A stretch of 64,000 nt of DNA, taken from positions 1,302,001-1,366,000 of the forward strand of contig CP026511.1 of assembly GCA_004010935.1 (NCBI GenBank). Direction: 5' to 3'. The stretch is from Pseudomonadaceae bacterium SI-3 (GTDB lineage Bacteria > Pseudomonadota > Gammaproteobacteria > Pseudomonadales > Pseudomonadaceae). The notes under the pieces were generated by a model. The model had not been told where the DNA came from. It saw nothing but the letters and a program-made list of their open reading frames with translations, and did no database searches. Shown in pieces: positions 59,363 through 64,000 of this stretch (position 1 is its first letter; each line of letters begins with the position of its first letter). Both the position numbers and the translations under genes were made by a program.

Positions 59363-59686
59363 TTAGCGCTCCAGGTGCTGCAGCTTGTCCTTTACGCCGT
59401 CCCACTCTTCAGCATCGGGCAGCGAGTCCTTTTTCTCTGTGATGTTCGGCCAGACTTCCGCCAGGTCGGCGTTCAGCTGGATGTACTCCTGCTGATCATC
59501 TGGCACTTCATCTTCGGAGAAGATCGCCTGGGCAGGGCACTCCGGCTCGCAGAGCGCGCAGTCAATGCACTCGTCCGGATGAATGACCAGGAAGTTCGGG
59601 CCTTCGTAGAAGCAGTCCACCGGACAGACTTCCACACAGTCGGTGTATTTGCACTTGATGCAGTTGTCGGTGACGACGAAGGTCAT
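59363..59686 (-). CDS. fdxA: 7Fe ferredoxin
   Basis: 107-residue ferredoxin with one [3Fe-4S] and one [4Fe-4S] cluster. Cys9, 17 and 50 should bind the 3Fe cluster and Cys21, 40, 43 and 46 the 4Fe cluster (CVEVCPVDC and [12 protein letters not shown]). Cys12 and Cys25 are extra. Length and spacing match Azotobacter FdI-type ferredoxins of pseudomonads. A soluble electron carrier; partner unknown. mutS lies upstream in the usual Pseudomonas order. Confidence 0.96.
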   Translation of the reverse strand: MTFVVTDNCIKCKYTDCVEVCPVDCFYEGPNFLVIHPDECIDCALCEPECPAQAIFSEDEVPDDQQEYIQLNADLAEVWPNITEKKDSLPDAEEWDGVKDKLQHLER

Positions 59687-59818
59687 TTCTAGCTATCTCC
59701 TCGGGCGTGTCAGGTGGCGTTGCAATGACGCCCCCGTTCGGCAGGACTATGGCGGCACCAGGCAAATGCCGCCTATATCCAAAAAATGCGCGCGATTCTA
59801 GCAGCTTTTTTGCAGCCG

Positions 59819-62389
59819 TCAGACACGCGCTTTCAGGTTGTATAGCAGGTCCAGCGCCTGGCGCGGGCTCATATCATCGGGATTGATCCGACCCAATTCT
59901 TCGACTACCGGGTGTGGCAGGCTTGCAAACAGGTCGCTCTGCTGAGGTGGCGCAGGCTGACCGGGGGTTATCTTGGGCGTTTCGTGGGGAAGGCTGGTGG
60001 TTTCCAGCCGCGACAGATGGTCGCGTGCGCGCTTGATCACTTCGCCAGGCACACCGGCCAACTGTGCCACGGCCAAGCCATAACTCTGGCTCGCCGGTCC
60101 CGGCAGTACATGGTGAAGGAAGACGATGCGTTCGTTGTGCTCGGTGGCCGACAGGTGCACGTTGGCCACCACCGGCTGGCTTTCCGGCAGTACGGTGAGT
60201 TCGAAGTAATGCGTCGCGAAAAGGGTATAGGCGCGCAGTTTGGCCAGGTGTTCTGCCGCTGCCCAGGCCAGTGACAAGCCGTCGAAGGTACTGGTGCCGC
60301 GCCCGACTTCGTCCATCAGCACCAGGCTGCGGTCGCTGGCGTTATGCAGGATGTTAGCCGTCTCGCTCATTTCGACCATGAAGGTCGAGCGGCCGCCGGC
60401 GAGATCGTCCGACGAGCCGATACGGGTAAAGATGCGATCGACCAGAGACAGTTCGCAGGCTTTGGCCGGCACGAAACTGCCGATTTGCGCCAGCAGTACG
60501 ATCAAGGCCGTTTGGCGCATGTAAGTCGACTTACCGCCCATGTTCGGTCCGGTGATCACCAGCATGCGGGTTTCGTCATCAAGGTTGAGGTCGTTGGCGA
60601 CGAAGGGCGTCTGCAACACCTGTTCAACCACAGGGTGACGGCCTTGTTCGATCTGCAGGCAGGGATGCTCGACGAAACGCGGGCGGTTGAGATCGAGCGT
60701 CAGGGCGCGTTCGGCCAGGTTGCTGAGTACGTCGAGTTCGGCCAGCGCCGCGGCGCTATCCTGCAGCGGCGCAAGATGACCGATGAGCAACTCCAGCAGT
60801 TCTTCATAGAGCTGCTTTTCGCGCGCCAGTGCCCGGCTCTTGGCAGACAGCGCCTTGTCTTCGAACTCTTTGAGCTCCGGCGTGATGAAACGCTCGGCGC
60901 CCTTTAGCGTTTGCCTGCGGATGTAGTCGGCCGGCGCAGACTCCGCCTGTTTGCTGGGCAGCTCGATGAAATAGCCATGCACCCGGTTGTAGCCGACCTT
61001 GAGGTTGGCCAGCCCGGTGCGGGCTTTCTCACGAGTTTCCAGATCCATCAGGTACTGGCCGGCGTTCTCCGACAGCGATTGCAGTTCGTCCAGTTCAGCG
61101 TCATAGCCGGTCTTCAACACGCCGCCTTCGCGGATTACTGCCGGCGGGTTATCGATGATGGCCTTTGCCAACAACGCAGCGAGCTCGGGGTAGGTCCGGA
61201 TGGTGGTCGCCAGCTCGGTCAGATGAGGGGCGACCAGTTCCGTCATGCCCTCCTGAAGCTGCGGCAGGGCTGCGAGCGCGTCACGCAGGCGCGCCAGATC
61301 GCGCGGCCGAGCGTTGCGTAAGCCGATTCGCGCGAGGATGCGCTCGAGATCACCGATCTCCTTCAGCTGTGGCTGGATCTGTTCGAAGCGATAGTGCTCT
61401 AGCAGGCATGTGATCGAGTCCTGGCGGGCCTCGAGCGCGCTTCGGTCACGCAACGGGCGATTCAGCCAGCGGCTGAGCAGGCGGCTGCCCATGGCGGTCT
61501 GGCAGCGGTCGACTACTGATTGCAGGGTATTCTCGCGGCCACCGCCGAGATTAATGTCCAGTTCCAGATTGCGCCGGGTCGCGCCGTCAAGGATGACCGT
61601 CTCGTCAAGACGCTCGTGGCGAAGGCTGCGCAGATGGTGAAGTGCGGTACGCTGGGTTTCCTTGGCATAGGTCAGGAGGCAGCCGGCGGCGCCGATAGCG
61701 AGCGTCAACCGCTCGCACCCAAAGCCTTTCAGATCCTGAGTCCCAAACTGTTGGCAGAGCCCTTTGAAGCCACTGTCGCGGTCGAAATCCCAAGGGGCTC
61801 GCCGGCGTACGCCGCGGCGCTTCTCGACTGGCAAGTTGGCAGGCCAGTCGTCCGGGATCATCAGTTCAGCCGGGTTCAGGCGCTCTACCTCAGCCAGTAG
61901 CGTTTCCCAGCCGCCAAACTCCTGCACGCTGAATCGGCCGCTGGTGATGTCCAGTACCGACAGGCCGAACAGCTTCTCGTCGCCCACCACCGCCGCCAGG
62001 AGATTGTCCCGGTGCTCGTCGAGCAGGGCTTCATCGCTCACCGTGCCGGGGGTGATGATTCGCACCACCTGTCGCTCCACCGGGCCCTTGCTGGTCGCTG
62101 GGTCGCCGATCTGTTCGCAGATCACTACAGACTCGCCAAGCTTCACCAGGCGGCTGAGATAGCCCTCGGCGGAGTGAAACGGGATGCCCGCCATGGGTAT
62201 CGCGTTACCACCGGACTGACCGCGCGCGGTCAGGGTGATGTCCAGCAGCTTGGCCGCTTTCTTGGCATCGTCGTAGAACAGCTCGTAAAAGTCGCCCATG
62301 CGGTAGAACATCAGCTGGTCAGGATGCTCGCGTTTGAGCTTCCAGTACTGCTGCATCATGGGCGTGTGATGGGACAGGTCTTGTGACAT
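59819..62389 (-). CDS. mutS: DNA mismatch repair protein MutS
   Basis: 856-residue mismatch-recognition ATPase. The mismatch-reading Phe-x-Glu is Phe34/Glu36 in MGDFYELF. The connector, lever and clamp domains follow. The ATPase has Walker [10 protein letters not shown], then [30 protein letters not shown] (Walker B) and ATHYFELT. The C-terminus ends in the short tetramer/beta-clamp-type region. Works with MutL in methyl-independent repair in pseudomonads. It is followed by fdxA about 130 bp downstream. Length is normal (853 in E. coli). Confidence 0.97.
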   Translation of the reverse strand: MSQDLSHHTPMMQQYWKLKREHPDQLMFYRMGDFYELFYDDAKKAAKLLDITLTARGQSGGNAIPMAGIPFHSAEGYLSRLVKLGESVVICEQIGDPATSKGPVERQVVRIITPGTVSDEALLDEHRDNLLAAVVGDEKLFGLSVLDITSGRFSVQEFGGWETLLAEVERLNPAELMIPDDWPANLPVEKRRGVRRRAPWDFDRDSGFKGLCQQFGTQDLKGFGCERLTLAIGAAGCLLTYAKETQRTALHHLRSLRHERLDETVILDGATRRNLELDINLGGGRENTLQSVVDRCQTAMGSRLLSRWLNRPLRDRSALEARQDSITCLLEHYRFEQIQPQLKEIGDLERILARIGLRNARPRDLARLRDALAALPQLQEGMTELVAPHLTELATTIRTYPELAALLAKAIIDNPPAVIREGGVLKTGYDAELDELQSLSENAGQYLMDLETREKARTGLANLKVGYNRVHGYFIELPSKQAESAPADYIRRQTLKGAERFITPELKEFEDKALSAKSRALAREKQLYEELLELLIGHLAPLQDSAAALAELDVLSNLAERALTLDLNRPRFVEHPCLQIEQGRHPVVEQVLQTPFVANDLNLDDETRMLVITGPNMGGKSTYMRQTALIVLLAQIGSFVPAKACELSLVDRIFTRIGSSDDLAGGRSTFMVEMSETANILHNASDRSLVLMDEVGRGTSTFDGLSLAWAAAEHLAKLRAYTLFATHYFELTVLPESQPVVANVHLSATEHNERIVFLHHVLPGPASQSYGLAVAQLAGVPGEVIKRARDHLSRLETTSLPHETPKITPGQPAPPQQSDLFASLPHPVVEELGRINPDDMSPRQALDLLYNLKARV

Positions 62390-62586
62390 ATAGCTCGACT
62401 TGGTGCGATGTGCAGGTAACAGAGCAGACGCGGCTGGGTCCCGTTTAGGTAACGGCCGTTACTGGCGCTGTGGGCAGGATGAAATAAACCGGGAAGGTTA
62501 TCATGGCCCGTACCAGGTGCGATGGGGCAACCTGCCGAGCTGATACCTGAGATGCCACGCATCGGTTTGAATGTTTTGGGATTGCT

Positions 62587-63051
62587 ATGTCTGCACTAGA
62601 ACAGGCGTCGAATGCATCGACGAATCTGCTCCTCGTTACGCTGGTCAACGTAATTGTCGTCGCGGTTGTCGTGGCGGTTCACTACGAGTTTCTGTCGCGC
62701 CTGTCTGCAAGCAGGCCGAGCCCACATTTCCATCATCGTGTAGGAATCGTGTTTGGCGTGTTCGGTGCGTTGACGGCACATGCGGTAGAGGTCTGGGTGT
62801 TTGCCTTTGCCTACTATCTCATGCACCACTCGCCTGGCTGGGGAACGCTGGCTGGTGAGTTCAACGGCAGCCTGCTGGACTGTGCCTATTTCTCTTTCAC
62901 GACATTTACGACCGTTGGCTTTGGCGACATCCATCCCGTTGGCGCCATTCGATTCCTGACCGGCATCGAAGCACTGACGGGATTGGTATTGATCACCTGG
63001 ACCGCCTCGTTTCTGTTTCTCGAAATGCAGCGCCACTGGACTGTCCGGTGA
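62587..63051 (+). CDS. Two-helix potassium channel family protein
   Basis: 154-residue inner-membrane protein. An N-terminal helix pair is followed by a P-loop with the K+ selectivity filter TTFTTVGFGDIHP (near residue 112) and a final helix LTGLVLITWTASFLFLEM. This matches Ion_trans_2 channels, with filter TVGFGD in the place of TVGYGD. There is no RCK gating domain, so it may be regulated by voltage, lipids or a partner. It is divergent from mutS. Confidence 0.85.
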   Translation: MSALEQASNASTNLLLVTLVNVIVVAVVVAVHYEFLSRLSASRPSPHFHHRVGIVFGVFGALTAHAVEVWVFAFAYYLMHHSPGWGTLAGEFNGSLLDCAYFSFTTFTTVGFGDIHPVGAIRFLTGIEALTGLVLITWTASFLFLEMQRHWTVR

Positions 63052-63143
63052 GTCCTTACAGCGGAGGGCGTTTGGCCTCGCGTGGCTGACCGCCAGAACG
63101 TGCGCTGCTAAGGTAGCCTTTGATATCGGCATCAGGAGCTTTC

Positions 63144-63644
63144 ATGTCCACCTTGACCGAACTCGCGGCCCAGCTGGGCCATGCGCTTCAGCAAAAGTCG
63201 GCGCAAGTAACCACAGCCGAGTCCTGCACCGGGGGAGGTATTGCCGAGGCCATTACCCGTGTTGCCGGAAGCTCGGCCTGGTTCGAGGCTGGCTTCGTCA
63301 CCTATTCCAACCGTCAGAAATCCAGTCAGCTGCGCGTGCCGGAACATCTGTTTTCCGAAGTAGGTGCAGTGAGCCGTGAGGTCGTCGAAGCGATGACCCG
63401 CGGGGCCCAGGCTGCCAGCGGGGCGCGCTACGCTGTGGCGGTCAGCGGCGTAGCGGGGCCGGGCGGCGGTTCGCCAGAAAAGCCGGTCGGTACGGTGTGG
63501 CTGGCCTGGGCCTGCGACAATGAACGGTACTCAAGACGTTTTCAGTTCGACGGCGGCCGGCAGGCCGTTCGTGAACAGAGTGTGAAGGCGGCGCTCGTCG
63601 GATTGATCCGCCTGGCGACAGGAGAAAATCCGATTGAGGGCTAG
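63144..63644 (+). CDS. pncC: CinA C-terminal domain protein (nicotinamide-nucleotide amidase)
   Basis: 166-residue protein equal to the PncC/CinA C-terminal domain, which deamidates NMN to NaMN in NAD recycling. Conserved features are TTAESCTGGGIAEAITRVAGSS with the catalytic Ser, AGFVTYSNRQKS, and AVSGVAGPGGGSPEKPVGTVW. The N-terminal MoCF part of full CinA is absent, as in E. coli YgaD/PncC. ATG 63144 follows AGGAG; the frame is open to 63120. recA follows 84 bp later, the classic cinA-recA order. Confidence 0.93.
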   Translation: MSTLTELAAQLGHALQQKSAQVTTAESCTGGGIAEAITRVAGSSAWFEAGFVTYSNRQKSSQLRVPEHLFSEVGAVSREVVEAMTRGAQAASGARYAVAVSGVAGPGGGSPEKPVGTVWLAWACDNERYSRRFQFDGGRQAVREQSVKAALVGLIRLATGENPIEG

Positions 63645-63671
63645 GCGCTCGTTTTTGCCTATGCTCTAATA

Positions 63672-63687
63672 CTGTCTACTTATACAG
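63672..63687. promoter_or_regulatory. LexA (SOS) box of recA
   Basis: CTGTCTACTTATACAG fits CTG-N10-CAG and lies 41 bp before the recA start, where LexA would repress the recA promoter. Confidence 0.9.
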
Positions 63688-63728
63688 TTGTTGTGGCCTC
63701 TGGCCCTCTTGATCAAGTGAGGATTGTA

Positions 63729-64000
63729 ATGGACGAGAACAAGAAGCGCGCCTTGGCTGCTGCCTTGGGCCAGATCGAAAAGCAGTTCGGTAAAGGCGCG
63801 GTCATGCGTATGGGCGATCACGATCGCCAGGCTATTCCCTCCATTTCCACCGGTTCGCTGGGCCTGGACATCGCGCTTGGCATTGGCGGATTGCCTAGAG
63901 GGCGAATCGTTGAAATCTACGGCCCGGAATCTTCGGGTAAAACCACGCTGACCCTGTCGGTTATCGCTGAAGCCCAGAAGATGGGCGCTACCTGCGCATT
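63729..64000 (+). CDS. recA: Recombinase RecA, 5' part (cut by window end)
   Basis: The first 90 codons are present. The start [20 protein letters not shown] and KGAVMRMGD are typical of Pseudomonas Rec[22 protein letters not shown] follows, then Walker [10 protein letters not shown]. RecA forms filaments on single-stranded DNA, drives recombination and triggers LexA cleavage. The rest lies beyond the window. GTGAGGA upstream serves as RBS. Confidence 0.97.
   Translation, partial: MDENKKRALAAALGQIEKQFGKGAVMRMGDHDRQAIPSISTGSLGLDIALGIGGLPRGRIVEIYGPESSGKTTLTLSVIAEAQKMGATCA

Overview
The window is GC-rich gammaproteobacterial chromosome. It most resembles a Pseudomonadaceae genome of the Pseudomonas stutzeri / Stutzerimonas type. 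The evidence is the fdxA-mutS ... cinA-recA block with a LexA box before recA, a membrane PQQ glucose dehydrogenase, DUF6279 and Sel1-like lipoproteins, a complete curli locus and many GTG/TTG starts behind good Shine-Dalgarno sites. The genus is inferred from gene content and order, not from a search. No prophage, insertion sequence or CRISPR array was seen.

Layout. 0.2-3.4 kb: a WecG/TagA glycosyltransferase and a chemoreceptor with a NIT sensor domain. 3.5-6.3 kb: a metal-homeostasis island (CsoR/RcnR-type repressor with a palindromic G/C-tract operator, His-rich exported protein, HupE/UreJ permease, transmembrane anchor protein, and a frameshifted His-tailed lipoprotein remnant). 6.6-10.7 kb: topB, azlCD and an RNA-methyltransferase-like gene. 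10.8-15.05 kb: one-directional curli locus csgD-E-F-G-B-A with a very long CsgA. 15.3-25.8 kb: housekeeping and metabolic genes (LysE exporter, VOC, aldo/keto reductase, SDR, lipoproteins, a pseudouridine-synthase-like protein, gcd, cvfB).

25.85-43.6 kb: a Wzx/Wzy-type exopolysaccharide locus. A 760-bp leader carries a JUMPstart/ops element, which suggests RfaH control. It is followed by an outer-membrane beta-barrel, a short Wza-like OPX protein, a Wzc-type BY-kinase, ugd, wzx, a GT4, gmd, fcl, wzy, a GT2 and an unusual phosphoribosyltransferase-HAD fusion. After these come a secreted GH5 hydrolase on the opposite strand, a second WecG/TagA enzyme and a second flippase on the opposite strand. 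UDP-glucuronate and GDP-L-fucose are predicted precursors. No priming UndP-sugar transferase is visible in the window. At 45.2 kb a second GH5 enzyme carries a tandem duplicated N-terminal module of unknown function.

47.5-49.6 kb: a three-gene stress/envelope operon (Ser/Thr/Gly-rich protein, holin-like membrane protein, DUF3618). Then come a tRNA-Thr(CGT) whose likely -35 box lies in the loop of a large hairpin, an OsmC-YcaO fusion, a polysaccharide pyruvyl transferase + flippase pair, and YihY. 56.2-59.0 kb: a translationally coupled GT4 / DUF2334 deacetylase / LPG-synthase-like membrane protein operon. 59.1-64.0 kb: CsbD, fdxA, mutS, a K+ channel, a CinA-family gene and the start of recA, cut by the window end.

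Themes: the region is dominated by surface polymers (curli, a fucose/glucuronate-type exopolysaccharide, and pyruvylated or otherwise modified glycans) and by envelope stress functions. The best candidates for undescribed biology are the PRTase-HAD fusion in the polysaccharide operon, the duplicated module on the exported GH5 enzyme, and the split outer-membrane export gate under an ops leader.
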